DNA of 64,000 nucleotides. Source: Thermobifida cellulosilytica TB100 (GTDB taxonomy: Bacteria; Actinomycetota; Actinomycetes; Streptosporangiales; Streptosporangiaceae). A program made the position numbers and the translations under genes. Location: contig NZ_KQ950180.1 of NCBI RefSeq assembly GCF_001517975.1, positions 314,615 through 378,614 on the forward strand, written 5' to 3'. Under the pieces are notes generated by a model. It worked only from the letters and a program-made list of their open reading frames with translations. It ran no database searches and was not told the DNA's origin. Position 1 is the stretch's first letter, and each line of letters begins with the position of its first letter. Positions 1 to 8,019 of this stretch are shown here, one piece after another.

Positions 1-462
1 GCGGGGGAAGGCGGCCAGCAGCGGGGCCACGTCGCACTGCTCGATCCAGGAGACCTCCGCCTCCTCCTGGACGAACTCGCCGAAGAACAGGGCGCGCAGC
101 GCGGGGAACCGGTCGGCGTGCTCAACCAGCAGGTCGCGCGGCCCCTGCCCGGTCTCCTCTCCCCAGCAGCCGACGACGAGCGCGCTGACCTGCGCGGTGT
201 CGACCTCGTCGAGGAAGTGCGCGAACAGGTCGGCGAACGGCTGGCGGGCGGGGTACATCACGCGCAGCCGCCATGCCGCGGTGCCCGGCGCGGCGAGCGC
301 CGCCGTGTATGCCTCGCTCGGTTCCAGCCGCTCGGGGAGGGGGTGCCCGGTCCGGCGCGCCCACTGCCGGGCTCTGTTCAGTTGCTCCTCTTGGAGGTCG
401 GCGCAGGGGTAGTCCACGACGGGCAGCCCGCCGAACTCGGTGAGGTGCTCGAAGAAGCTCAT
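1..462 (-). CDS. STM4015-family protein, 3' end outside window
   Basis: The frame is open from the ATG at 462 to the window edge, giving 154 residues of the N-terminal part. It begins MSFFEHLTEFGGLPVVDY and continues with a cytoplasmic-looking region containing VVGCWGEE. This start and the acidic, leucine-rich continuation resemble the actinobacterial STM4015 family, proteins of unknown function with leucine-rich-repeat-like C-terminal parts. The start is supported by an AGGAAAG ribosome-binding site just upstream. The repeat part would lie beyond position 1. The family call rests on recollection of the N-terminal pattern. The coding frame itself is secure. Confidence 0.7.
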   Translation of the reverse strand, partial: MSFFEHLTEFGGLPVVDYPCADLQEEQLNRARQWARRTGHPLPERLEPSEAYTAALAAPGTAAWRLRVMYPARQPFADLFAHFLDEVDTAQVSALVVGCWGEETGQGPRDLLVEHADRFPALRALFFGEFVQEEAEVSWIEQCDVAPLLAAFPR

Positions 463-579
463 GGTCGCTTTCCTGTCGGTGTATGCCAGGGCTGCCCCCA
501 GTCAAGCAGCAGGGGCCGACAGGGTGAGCGTGCCACGCCCGGCGGCGCCGCGGCGGCCGGTCCGACGCAGCGGGGTGCC

Positions 580-612
580 GCGCCGGGCGGCCGGGAGCGG
601 TCCGCCCGGCGC
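580..612 (-). terminator. hairpin after the methyltransferase gene
   Basis: An 11-bp perfect inverted repeat (GCGCCGGGCGG at 580-590, its complement at 602-612) lies just beyond the stop codon at 620. There is no T-run, which is usual for actinobacterial terminators. Confidence 0.55.
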
Positions 613-619
613 GTGCGGG

Positions 620-1252
620 TCACGGCCGGTGCGCGGCCACCCGGTCGAAGAAGCCGAGCGCCAGCGGCTCGTGCCGGTCGATCACGAATCCCTGGTCCCG
701 GGCGACGTCCACGGGGCGGCGGCGGGGCGCGGTGCCGCGCCGCCGGGCGCGCAGCGGTTCGATCCAGCGGAACGGGGCGCGGGCGTACTCGACGTGGTCG
801 ACGAGGAGCAGCCGTCCGCCGGGGCGCAGCACGCGGTGCATCTCGGCGAGGGCGGCGGCCTGGCCGGGGATCTCGCACAGCGCCAGGGTGCAGACGACGG
901 TGTCGAAGTCGGCGTCGGGGAAGGGCAGGTTCCGGGCGTCTCCCTCGTGCAGTTCCACCGGGAAGCCGACCCGGGCGGCGGCGGTGCGGGCGCGGGCCAG
1001 CATGTTGGGGCTCAGGTCGATGCCGACCACCTCGGTGACGCCGTCGGGGTAGTGGGCGAGGTTGCGGCCGGTGCCCACGGCCACCTCCAGGACCCGGCCG
1101 CGGGCCTGTCGGCACAGCCACTGCCGGGTGTCGCCGATGATCCACCGCTCCGCCCGGGCGCCGTTGTCGTATCCGGCGGCTCTGCGGTCCCAGAGCCGCC
1201 GGGTGGTGGCGACCGCCCGGTCCTGCCTGGCGTTGCTGGTCTGTTCGCGCAT
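620..1252 (-). CDS. class I SAM-dependent methyltransferase
   Basis: This 210-residue protein has a Rossmann-type methyltransferase fold of the UbiE/type 11 kind. Motif I is VLEVAVGTG at residues 54-62, the acidic SAM-binding residue is in VGIDLSPNM (D79), and a post-motif LRPGGRLLLVDHV follows. The substrate is unknown. I start at the ATG at 1252; longer frames upstream run into the divergent MerR promoter. The gene is transcribed away from a MerR regulator 64 bp upstream, an arrangement suggesting that the regulator may control it. The C-terminal part (VARDQGFVIDRHEPLALGF) resembles quinone- or phospholipid-type methyltransferases, but that is not enough to assign a substrate. Confidence 0.85.
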   Translation of the reverse strand: MREQTSNARQDRAVATTRRLWDRRAAGYDNGARAERWIIGDTRQWLCRQARGRVLEVAVGTGRNLAHYPDGVTEVVGIDLSPNMLARARTAAARVGFPVELHEGDARNLPFPDADFDTVVCTLALCEIPGQAAALAEMHRVLRPGGRLLLVDHVEYARAPFRWIEPLRARRRGTAPRRRPVDVARDQGFVIDRHEPLALGFFDRVAAHRP

Positions 1253-1279
1253 CGCTCGACCCCCGTCCCGCGTTCGTCC

Positions 1280-1312
1280 TTGACTCCTGACCCCCAGTGT
1301 GGAAGTTAATGT
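1280..1312 (+). promoter_or_regulatory. candidate leaderless promoter of the MerR gene
   Basis: TTGACT at 1280-1285 and TAATGT at 1307-1312 are separated by 21 bp, longer than the usual 17 and compatible with the stretched spacers of MerR-controlled promoters. The ATG at 1317 follows the -10 box by 4 bases, so the transcript would begin at or next to the start codon. Functional assignment is inference. Confidence 0.5.
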
Positions 1313-1316
1313 CAAC

Positions 1317-1781
1317 ATGAAGTCAAGCAGCGTGGAGCTGTCCATCGGGGAGCTCGCCGAGCGGTTCGGGCTCGCCCCGCACGTGCTGCGGCACTGGGAG
1401 TCGGTGGGTCTGCTCCAGCCGTCCCGGCGGGTCAACGGGCGCCGCCGCTACACGCCCGACACCCTGGCGCGGGTCGCGCTGATCCTGCGCGGCAAGGACG
1501 CCGGGTTCAGCCTGGAGCAGATGCGGGAGCTGCTCACCGCGCCCGACGGCGCCGCGCGCCGCGCGATGCTGGCCGAGCACCTGGCCGCGCTGGACACCAA
1601 GATCGCCCAGTTGCAACTGGCCCGGTCGCTGGTGGAGCACACCCTGGAGTGCACCGCCGAGGACTTCCTGACCTGCCCGAACCTGGCGGCGATGCTGGAG
1701 GACCTGGTCGCCTGCGCCCTGCCGCCCCAGGGTCAGGCCGAGCGCAGCCCGTCGTCCTGCGTGTCCGGGACGCTCCGGTAG
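1317..1781 (+). CDS. MerR-family transcriptional regulator
   Basis: This 154-residue protein has an N-terminal winged helix-turn-helix (residues 8-50: SIGELAERFGLAPHVLRHWE), followed by the GRRRYTPDTL wing typical of MerR proteins and a coiled-coil dimerisation helix (residues 85-110). Three cysteines (C112, C120, C133) in the pattern C-x2-EDF-x2-C recur in actinobacterial MerR proteins and could bind a metal or sense redox state. I prefer the ATG at 1317, which sits just after the -10 box; a GTG at 1299 in the same frame is the alternative. The 3' end overlaps the convergent ABC transporter gene by 49 bp. Likely controls itself and perhaps the divergent methyltransferase. Confidence 0.85.
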   Translation: MKSSSVELSIGELAERFGLAPHVLRHWESVGLLQPSRRVNGRRRYTPDTLARVALILRGKDAGFSLEQMRELLTAPDGAARRAMLAEHLAALDTKIAQLQLARSLVEHTLECTAEDFLTCPNLAAMLEDLVACALPPQGQAERSPSSCVSGTLR

Positions 1782-3685
1782 GCGGACGCCTGGAGCGCGT
1801 ACAGCTCGGCGTAGAGTCCTCCGGCGGCCATCAACTGCTCGTGGGTGCCGTGGGCGACGACCCTGCCCCGGTCGAGGACGTAGATGCGGTCGGCCATGCG
1901 CACGCTGGCCAGGCGGTGGGTGATCAGCACGACCGCGCTGCCGGTGCGGCGGGCGTGCTCGTGGATGGACGCGAACAGCCGGTGCTCGGCGCGGGCGTCC
2001 AGCGCGGCGGTGGGCTCGTCGCAGATCAGCAGGGGCGCGTCGCGGTAGAAGCCGCGGGCGGCGGCCAGCCGCTGCCACTGCCCGCCGGACAGCTCCTGTC
2101 CCGCGGCGAAACGGCGGTCCAGCAGGGTGTCCCAGCCGTACGCGAGTTCCGCGACGACCTCGTCGGCGCCGGAGAGGCGGGCGGCGTCCCCCAGCCGCCG
2201 CTCGTCGTCGGGGCTGCTCATGGTGACGTTGCGGCGGGCCGACAGCGGCCAGTGCGTGTGGTCCTGCGCGACCACCGCGATGCGTCGGCGCAGTTCGTGG
2301 GTGTCGACCTCGGCCAGGTCGGTGCCGTCCCAGCGCACCCTGCCCCGCTCGGGCTGGTAGAGCCCGGCGAGCAGTTTGGACAGGGTGGTCTTGCCGGACC
2401 CGTTCTCGCCGACCAGCGCGATCGTCTCGCCGCGGTCCAGGTGCAGGCTCACCCCGGCGAGGGCGGGCCGGTCCTTGCCGGGGTAGGTGAAGGTGGCGTC
2501 GTCCACGGTGATCCGGTCGAAGCCGGCGGGGGCGGGCCGTCGCGGGGGCGGCGGCAGCCACCGCTGGGCGTGTTCGCAGAAGTCCAGGTAGTCGCGGAAG
2601 TACAGGCCGGACTCGTAGGTGCTGTTGACCGCCCGCAGGGTGACGGCCAGCTCGGAGCGGCCGGTGCGGATGGCGAGGACCGCGGTGCCCGCCACCGCCA
2701 GCGGCATCACCCCGTTGACCAGCAGCAACCCCAGGACGAGGTAGGTCAGCGCGGTGGCTGCGCCGCTCGCACCGTCGCCGAACAGCCGCACCAGGGCCTG
2801 GCGGCGGGCCAGGTCCAACTGCACGTCGCGCTCGTGCCCGGCGATCGCGGCGAACTCGGAGAGCAGGGGTTCGCGCATGGTGTAGGAGCGGACCTCGGCA
2901 CAGGTGTTGCGGGAGGTCATCAGGTCGTCGAGCATGGCCCGGCGGCGCCGGACGTCGGTGATCGCCATCAGCCAGGTGTAGCGCATGCGGGCCGCGTGCG
3001 CCGCCGCCCACCCCTCGGGCACCACGGTGAGCACCAGCAGCGGGAGCAGCACGGGGTGCAGCACGCCGAGCACCCCGGCGGCGGCGCAGATGCCGATGGC
3101 CCCGGTGAGGATGTCGACGGTGAAGGTGACGAGGCGTTTGGTCTCGCTGGCGCCGCGCACCGAGGCGCGGAACAGGCGGTCGTGGAAGTCGTTGTCGTCG
3201 AAGGCCAGCACCTGCACGGCGGTGGCCAGTTCCATCAGGCGGGTCTCGGCGGCCTGTTCCACGTGCGGTTCCAGGCGCGCCTGCGCCCATCCGGCGGCCG
3301 CGGACAGGGCTCCGCGCAGCACGGTCGCGGAGGCGACCAGCACCAGCGCGGGCACTGCGGCGTACACCCGGTCGGGGGTGGGGCCGGCGGCGAAGAGTTC
3401 GTCGAGCACCCCCGCGGTGGCGACCAGCGCGACCGCGGTGAAGACCCCGGCGGCGAGGTTGAGGGCGAGGGTGGCCGCGGTGTTGCCGGGTGAGGCCCGC
3501 CACGCCAGGGCCAGCGCTCTGCCCACGAGTCCGGGGAGCTGCCCGATCATGCGCGCCCACCCGGTGTGGAGGACCTGCCGGTCGTAGCGGTACCACTCGG
3601 GTTCGACCAGTTCGGGCAGTTCCAGCCCGGTCGCCGCCCCGGTGGCCGGGGTTGTCGGTTCTTTTGCGGATTGCGGGGATCGCAC
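1733..3685 (-). CDS. ABC exporter, fused permease and ATPase
   Basis: This 650-residue protein has an N-terminal membrane domain with about five to six hydrophobic segments (residues 70-340) and a C-terminal ATPase. Visible are Walker A GENGSGKTT (426-434), signature LSGGQ (532-536), Walker B LLICDEPTA (552-560) and the switch histidine H590. The layout matches actinobacterial half-transporters found in peptide and lantibiotic clusters, but no biosynthetic genes lie nearby and the substrate is unknown. It would act as a dimer in the inner membrane. The start at 3685 (MRSPQSAKEP) precedes a proline- and threonine-rich cytoplasmic stretch. The gene converges with and overlaps the MerR gene. Confidence 0.9.
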   Translation of the reverse strand: MRSPQSAKEPTTPATGAATGLELPELVEPEWYRYDRQVLHTGWARMIGQLPGLVGRALALAWRASPGNTAATLALNLAAGVFTAVALVATAGVLDELFAAGPTPDRVYAAVPALVLVASATVLRGALSAAAGWAQARLEPHVEQAAETRLMELATAVQVLAFDDNDFHDRLFRASVRGASETKRLVTFTVDILTGAIGICAAAGVLGVLHPVLLPLLVLTVVPEGWAAAHAARMRYTWLMAITDVRRRRAMLDDLMTSRNTCAEVRSYTMREPLLSEFAAIAGHERDVQLDLARRQALVRLFGDGASGAATALTYLVLGLLLVNGVMPLAVAGTAVLAIRTGRSELAVTLRAVNSTYESGLYFRDYLDFCEHAQRWLPPPPRRPAPAGFDRITVDDATFTYPGKDRPALAGVSLHLDRGETIALVGENGSGKTTLSKLLAGLYQPERGRVRWDGTDLAEVDTHELRRRIAVVAQDHTHWPLSARRNVTMSSPDDERRLGDAARLSGADEVVAELAYGWDTLLDRRFAAGQELSGGQWQRLAAARGFYRDAPLLICDEPTAALDARAEHRLFASIHEHARRTGSAVVLITHRLASVRMADRIYVLDRGRVVAHGTHEQLMAAGGLYAELYALQASAYRSVPDTQDDGLRSA

Positions 3686-3760
3686 GCACCCTCCTGCGCT
3701 GCCGGCACCGCCTCGATGATGGCGACGCGCACGGTCGGGTGTGACCGGTTTCCCGGAACG

Positions 3761-3790
3761 GGCGGGATTAGGGGCGGCCCGAATCCCGCC
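3761..3790 (-). terminator. hairpin after the 320-residue hypothetical gene
   Basis: A perfect 9-bp inverted repeat (GGCGGGATT at 3761-3769, AATCCCGCC at 3782-3790) lies just past the stop codon at 3797. Confidence 0.55.
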
Positions 3791-3796
3791 GCGGCC

Positions 3797-4759
3797 TCAC
3801 CGGGTTTCCAGGTCGGCCCGGTACCAGTCGGTTCCGCACAGGGCGTGCAGTTCGGCGCCGTGGCCGGTGAACCGGGTCTGTGCCGGGGCGGGGCTCCCGT
3901 CGGGGAGGCGGACCCGGCCGGTGCCGGTGGTGGCCGCCTTCCCGGCGGACCGTTCCAGGAACACGACCCGGTTGTGGTCGGTGTCGTAACCCCCGACCAG
4001 GGCGACGCGGTCGCCGTGCACCGCGAGGGCCTGCGCGGGCACGCCCGCGGGCCACGCCTCCGCCCGGCCGTCGCAGATCCGCACCACCGGGAAAGCGTCG
4101 TAGTAGCAGGTCCACGTCTCGGTGTCGGTGACGTTCAGCGCGTAGCAGTCGGCGATGAACCCCGCTTCCTCGGGGGGTTCGTACCGCCAGGTCTGCCGCA
4201 GGTCGGCGTCGAAGCGGACCAGGCCGGGCGCGCCGATCGGGTCGTCCCACCCCAGGTTGCCGAACACGCCCTCGTCGAAGTAGCCGACCCAGACGTCCCC
4301 CGCGGTGGTGGTGCGCACGTGTTCGATGCCGTCGCCCAGGACACCGGTGCGGACCGGGGTGCCGTCGGGGTCGTGGACGGCGGCGTTGTGCTCGGGGTCG
4401 CCGCCGCGTCTGCGGCACCGTGCCCCCACGACCAGGAGGCGGCCGTCGGGCAGCGGCTGCACGCTCGGGAAGCCGATCCGCAGCTCCCGCAGCGTCACGA
4501 CCCGCTGCATCCGGGGCGCGTACTCGGCGACACGCACTTCGACCGGCCGTGCCGTCCGGGGGTCGGGGAAGGAGGCCCCGCCGCTGCCGCGGGTCCGGCC
4601 GAACAGCGCCTCCCGGTCCTCGGGGCGGGCCCACAGCGCGACCATCGTCCCCTGCGGTCCGAGGTCGGCGGAGACCAGCACGTCGCCTTCGACGGGGGGT
4701 GCCAGCCGTCCGTGCCGCCGCAGCACCAGGGAAGTGTCGCGTTCCGTTTCGTTGCTCAC
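3797..4759 (-). CDS. uncharacterised protein, possibly beta-propeller-like
   Basis: This 320-residue protein is of a kind recurrent in actinobacteria, with no assigned function that I recognise. It has spaced repeats of hydrophobic beta-strand patterns with G-D-x-V/W turns (GDVWVGYFDEGVFG, LVRFDADLRQTWRY, GDRVALVGGYD), which suggests a propeller-like repeat fold, and no signal peptide. I place the start at the GTG at 4759, preceded at about 10 bases by GGAA; an in-frame ATG at 4795 is possible. It is divergent from the DUF4241-like gene, so the 4760-4950 interval should hold both promoters. Function unknown. Confidence 0.7.
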   Translation of the reverse strand: MSNETERDTSLVLRRHGRLAPPVEGDVLVSADLGPQGTMVALWARPEDREALFGRTRGSGGASFPDPRTARPVEVRVAEYAPRMQRVVTLRELRIGFPSVQPLPDGRLLVVGARCRRRGGDPEHNAAVHDPDGTPVRTGVLGDGIEHVRTTTAGDVWVGYFDEGVFGNLGWDDPIGAPGLVRFDADLRQTWRYEPPEEAGFIADCYALNVTDTETWTCYYDAFPVVRICDGRAEAWPAGVPAQALAVHGDRVALVGGYDTDHNRVVFLERSAGKAATTGTGRVRLPDGSPAPAQTRFTGHGAELHALCGTDWYRADLETR

Positions 4760-4951
4760 CCGGTGAGCGTTCCAGAACCGCGGTTGGCGGCTCAACGGGA
4801 TTTCCGGGCGGATCGGGGGTGCGGGACGGGGGCCGCTGTCCCCACCGCCCCGGTTCTTCTCCGGCTCCCGGTGCGCGGGCTTCCGTTCGGCTGTCGCCGG
4901 CTACCGCTCCAGTGCCGCCGCCGTTCGCCCCGCGTCCCAGGAGCGAACCGC

Positions 4952-6192
4952 ATGCACTCCCCCTCTTCTCGCAGGTCGCCTACTGCGCGGGCTGGTCCGC
5001 GTCGACCGCCTCGATCGTCGGCCCGATCAGTCCGGCCACGGCCCGGGAGCGCGACTCGCGCGGCGAGCCGTACGCCGTCGTGCTCGGCGACGCGGCGGGC
5101 ACACCGCTGGTCCTGCTGGAGATCTCCTGGCGGGACGCCCACTGCGGGGTGTGGACGCTGGACGGGCGCCGCCGCACCGCCCACCACCGGTTCGTCCGCG
5201 ACGGCGACCGGTTGCTGCTGATCCGCAGCCGCGAGTGGCGCTACGCCGAGGAGGACCCCGAGTTCCACGACGGGGCGTGGTACCGGGAGCGGGAGTACGA
5301 GGTGGACGGCTCCCACACCCAACTGCTCCGCCCGCACGGTGAGCGGGGCAGCTTCCGGCAGGACCGGGACCGCAACCCCGACAGCACGGTCCACCGTCGC
5401 ACCCCGGCCTTCGGGGACTGGGCGGACCTGGCGATGCTGCACCCCGCCGTGGTATCCCCGCCCGCCCTGACGGAGGCGGCGGCGGAGGACGCCCCGGTCG
5501 AGGCGCCCTGGTCTCCCCCGCGGCCGCTGCGGTTCGAGCACGCCGACGCCCTGTTCCGACCGGGGGCGGTGTTCCGGTCCGGCCACTGGACGGGGCGGAC
5601 CGCGCGCGTCGAGGTGCACGACGCGGGCGTGCTGCGGCTTCCCACCGGCCGCGTCGTCGCCTGCGACCCGACGAGCGTCTGGGAGAGGACCGAGCCCTAC
5701 ACCGTGCCCGTCCCGGTCGGCGACCACCCGGTGGCGCTGTCGGCGGTCCGGTTCGACGACGATCCCACGCACGTGCGCGCCGCCGCCGCGCGGGTGGTGT
5801 TCGCCGACGTCCCCGTGGCCTCGTGGGAGCCGGCGACGCTGCCGGGGCAGGACCCGAGGCGGCTCGACGACGGCGAGTTCTTCGGGTTCGGTGTGGACGG
5901 CGGCATCGGCTGCTTCTTCGACGCCGCCGCCCTGCCCCACTTCCTGAAGCTGATGGAGGACTTCGACCGGTACACGGACGTCTTCCTCGGAGACAACCCC
6001 GAGGGAATCGAGGTGCAGGGCGAGCGGACGCTCAGCATCACCGACCCGGACAGCGGCGCGAACCTCGTCGCGTTCTCCTCGGGATGGGGGGACGGCAGCT
6101 ACCCGGTGTGGGCGGGCCGGGACGCCGACGGGCGGGTGTGCCGCCTGGTCGCCGACCTGCTCGTGGTCAACGGCGCCACCCTCCTGGGGTGA
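4952..6192 (+). CDS. DUF4241-like protein with a probable frameshift near the start
   Basis: The protein body (CAGWSA to the stop at 6192, about 400 residues) resembles actinobacterial DUF4241 proteins of unknown function; the C-terminal part contains FGVDGGIGCFFDAAAL and LVAFSSGWGDGSYPVWAG, typical of that domain. The best start, ATG at 4952 with AGGAG 8 bases upstream, is out of frame with the body. Adding one C to the C-run near 4958-4963 joins ATG-His-Ser-Pro to the body and gives a normal N-terminus. If there is no sequencing error, translation could begin at an in-frame GTG (4912) that lacks a ribosome-binding site, or the gene is broken. Confidence 0.65.
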
Positions 6193-6194
6193 GG

Positions 6195-6246
6195 GCCGCG
6201 CGGCCCCGTTCGCCGTGGGGAAAGACCCGAACGGGGGCCGCGCGGC
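6195..6246. terminator. bidirectional terminator between convergent genes
   Basis: An inverted repeat of about 18 bp with one bulged G (GCCGCGCGGCCCCGTTCG at 6195-6212 and its complement at 6228-6246) separates the DUF4241-like gene from the convergent LPMO gene. Position and length fit termination on both strands. Confidence 0.7.
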
Positions 6247-6260
6247 GGCTTGCCCGGGGA

Positions 6261-6968
6261 TCAGCCGGGGAAGACCACGTCACTGCAGGCGTAGAACGTC
6301 TGGTCGTAGTGGCTGGCCTTCCAGATCATGTAGACGACGTGGCGGCCGGTGCGTCCGGGGGCGTGTACGTCGATGTCGATGGACACCCCGTTGAGGGGGT
6401 AGCTGTTCTCGGGGCGTCCCTCGCCGGGCGCGAGGAGGCCGGTGTCGGCGACGAGTTCCAGGTCGTCCCAGCCGAGCGGTTCGGTGACGGGGTCGTAGCC
6501 CTGCTCGGTGACGTAGATCCGGATGTAGTCGGCGCCGTGGTGGGCCTGGTCGTGCACGGTGACGGTGAAGTCGTTGTCGACCTCGGTGGCGTGCCACTCA
6601 CCGGGCACGTCGAGTGCGGCGTAGCGGTCGCCGCCGGTGCGGCCCGCGCTGCACAGTTGTCCGTCGGGGATGGCGGCCTGGTGGTTGCCCGCGACGTGCT
6701 CGCGGTACAGGCCGTTCCAGTTCCACATGGCGGTGGTGTCGGCCTGCCAGGCCTGCCAGCACATGGGGTCCTCGGTGGCCATGTCGGGCGACTGGAAGTC
6801 GCTGCCCCACCGCTCCCAGCAGCCGTAGTTGCGGGACGGCGGGTCGATGGTGGAGCCGTGCGCGGACGCGGTGCCGACCATGACGGTGGAGAGCAGCAGC
6901 GTGGCCGCCGAGGCCACGACGAGTGCGCGCCGCCCGAGGCGGCGTCGGATCTGTCCTGCGGAAGGCAA
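6261..6968 (-). CDS. secreted AA10 lytic polysaccharide monooxygenase
   Basis: This 235-residue enzyme is a copper-dependent oxidase that cleaves chitin or cellulose. A twin-arginine-like and hydrophobic signal peptide (RRRLGRRALVVASAATLLL) ends at ASA, so the mature protein begins with His37, the first copper-brace residue. The second brace histidine is H144 in QAHHGADY. The conserved NYGCWERWG, MCWQAW and NGLYRE segments and the C-terminal HYDQTFYACSDVVF match AA10. There is no carbohydrate-binding module after the catalytic domain. It closely resembles T. fusca E7 as I remember it. Activity on cellulose versus chitin cannot be decided from sequence alone. It is a single-gene transcript with its own promoter and terminators on both sides. 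Confidence 0.95.
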   Translation of the reverse strand: MPSAGQIRRRLGRRALVVASAATLLLSTVMVGTASAHGSTIDPPSRNYGCWERWGSDFQSPDMATEDPMCWQAWQADTTAMWNWNGLYREHVAGNHQAAIPDGQLCSAGRTGGDRYAALDVPGEWHATEVDNDFTVTVHDQAHHGADYIRIYVTEQGYDPVTEPLGWDDLELVADTGLLAPGEGRPENSYPLNGVSIDIDVHAPGRTGRHVVYMIWKASHYDQTFYACSDVVFPG

Positions 6969-7014
6969 GGGACCTCCTCCGAAGCGGGGTTTTCGGTGGT
7001 GTGCTCCCGCTGGG

Positions 7015-7044
7015 ATAGTAGGACCGTAAGCTCTGCGTAATCAA
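7015..7044 (-). promoter_or_regulatory. candidate promoter of the LPMO gene
   Basis: On the minus strand TTGATT (7039-7044) and TACTAT (7015-7020) are 18 bp apart, about 46 bp upstream of the start codon, a good match to a vegetative sigma-70-type promoter. Confidence 0.6.
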
Positions 7045-7055
7045 GACATAACAGT

Positions 7056-7074
7056 ACGGAAAACTCTTTTCCGT
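7056..7074. repeat. 19-bp palindrome upstream of the LPMO promoter
   Basis: ACGGAAAACTCTTTTCCGT is a perfect 8-bp inverted repeat with a 3-bp centre, 12 bp upstream of the -35 box and in the same direction. It looks like an operator or activator site. It does not match the CelR site of T. fusca cellulase genes as I remember it. Confidence 0.5.
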
Positions 7075-7135
7075 GACGGGACCGTCACACCCGACCGTCC
7101 TCCCGCAGGTGGCGCCACTCGACAGGACCGCCGCG

Positions 7136-7165
7136 GGCGGGAGTCCTCGGCGGAGGACTCCCGCC
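7136..7165 (-). terminator. terminator of the cobalamin uptake operon
   Basis: A perfect 13-bp stem with a GGCG loop begins 5 bases past the stop codon of the ATPase gene. The arms are 7136-7148 and 7153-7165. It is strong enough to end the btuFCD-like transcript and insulate the LPMO gene. Confidence 0.75.
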
Positions 7166-7169
7166 GCCG

Positions 7170-7997
7170 TCACCCCGTGGCGGACGAGAAGCCCCCGACC
7201 GTGCCCGTTTGCGGCGGCGTCGGCGCGTCCGGCACCGGGGGCAGGAACCGAACGGAGGGCCTGCCGTCCGGCCCGTCGCGGGTCACCACGGTCCGGACGC
7301 CGTAGACGTCGGCGATCAGCTCCTCGGTGAGCACCTGCCCGGGCGTGCCCGCCGCGACGGCGCGGCCGTGCTTGAGGACCAGCAGGTGGTCGCAGAACAT
7401 CGCCGCGAGGTTGAGGTCGTGCAGCGCGACCACGCTGGTGAGCGGCAGCCGCGCGACGAGCGCGAGCAACTCCAGTTGGTGCTGGATGTCCAGGTGGTTG
7501 GTCGGCTCGTCCAGCAGCAGTTCGCGCGGCTGCTGGGCGAGGGCCCGGGCGATCTGCACCCGCTGGCGCTCTCCGCCGGAGAGCGTGTGCCAGGACTGTT
7601 CGGCCCGCTCCTCCAGACGGGTCCGCCGGATGGCCTCGCGCACCGCCTCCTCGTCCCTGGCGGAAAGGACCCCCCAGGGGCGCCGGTGGGGAGTCCGCCC
7701 CAGGCGCACCACGTCGAGGACGGTCATGTGGACCTGGGTGGTGGCGTGCTGTTCGACGACGGCGACGCGCCGCGCGACAGCCCTGCGGCCCAGTTCCCTC
7801 AGGGGGTTCCCGTCGAGCCGGACGACCCCTGACGACGTCGGCCGCACTCCGGCGAGCAGGCGCAGCAGCGTCGACTTGCCCGAACCGTTGGGGCCGAGCA
7901 GCCCCAGGGTCTCACCCGGGCGGGGTTCGAGGCTGACCCCGTCGACGATGATCCTGCCGCCTGCCGTCCACGAGACGTTCTCGGCGCTCAGTCCCAC
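7170..7997 (-). CDS. btuD: cobalamin-type ABC transporter ATPase
   Basis: This 275-residue ATPase of the FecE/BtuD group energises import by its membrane partner encoded just upstream. Walker A is GPNGSGKST (residues 36-44), the signature is LSGGERQRV and Walker B is ELLLDEPTNHLD. The GTG start at 7997 is preceded by an AAGGAGG ribosome-binding site at ideal spacing. It lies 22 bp after the permease stop in one operon (SBP, permease, ATPase). Alone it could serve siderophore or haem uptake; the cobalamin riboswitch at the head of the operon decides in favour of a corrinoid substrate. The C-terminal tail after RFLPP is proline-rich and probably disordered. Confidence 0.85.
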   Translation of the reverse strand: MGLSAENVSWTAGGRIIVDGVSLEPRPGETLGLLGPNGSGKSTLLRLLAGVRPTSSGVVRLDGNPLRELGRRAVARRVAVVEQHATTQVHMTVLDVVRLGRTPHRRPWGVLSARDEEAVREAIRRTRLEERAEQSWHTLSGGERQRVQIARALAQQPRELLLDEPTNHLDIQHQLELLALVARLPLTSVVALHDLNLAAMFCDHLLVLKHGRAVAAGTPGQVLTEELIADVYGVRTVVTRDGPDGRPSVRFLPPVPDAPTPPQTGTVGGFSSATG

Positions 7998-8019
7998 GCC
8001 GTCACCTCCTTCGGCACGT

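Noticed and set aside
6999-7018. CelR-like operator (TGCTCCCGCTGGGA) upstream of the LPMO gene
   Set aside because: The half-sites are in the opposite order to the TGGGAGCGCTCCCA operator I remember, so it is not a match.
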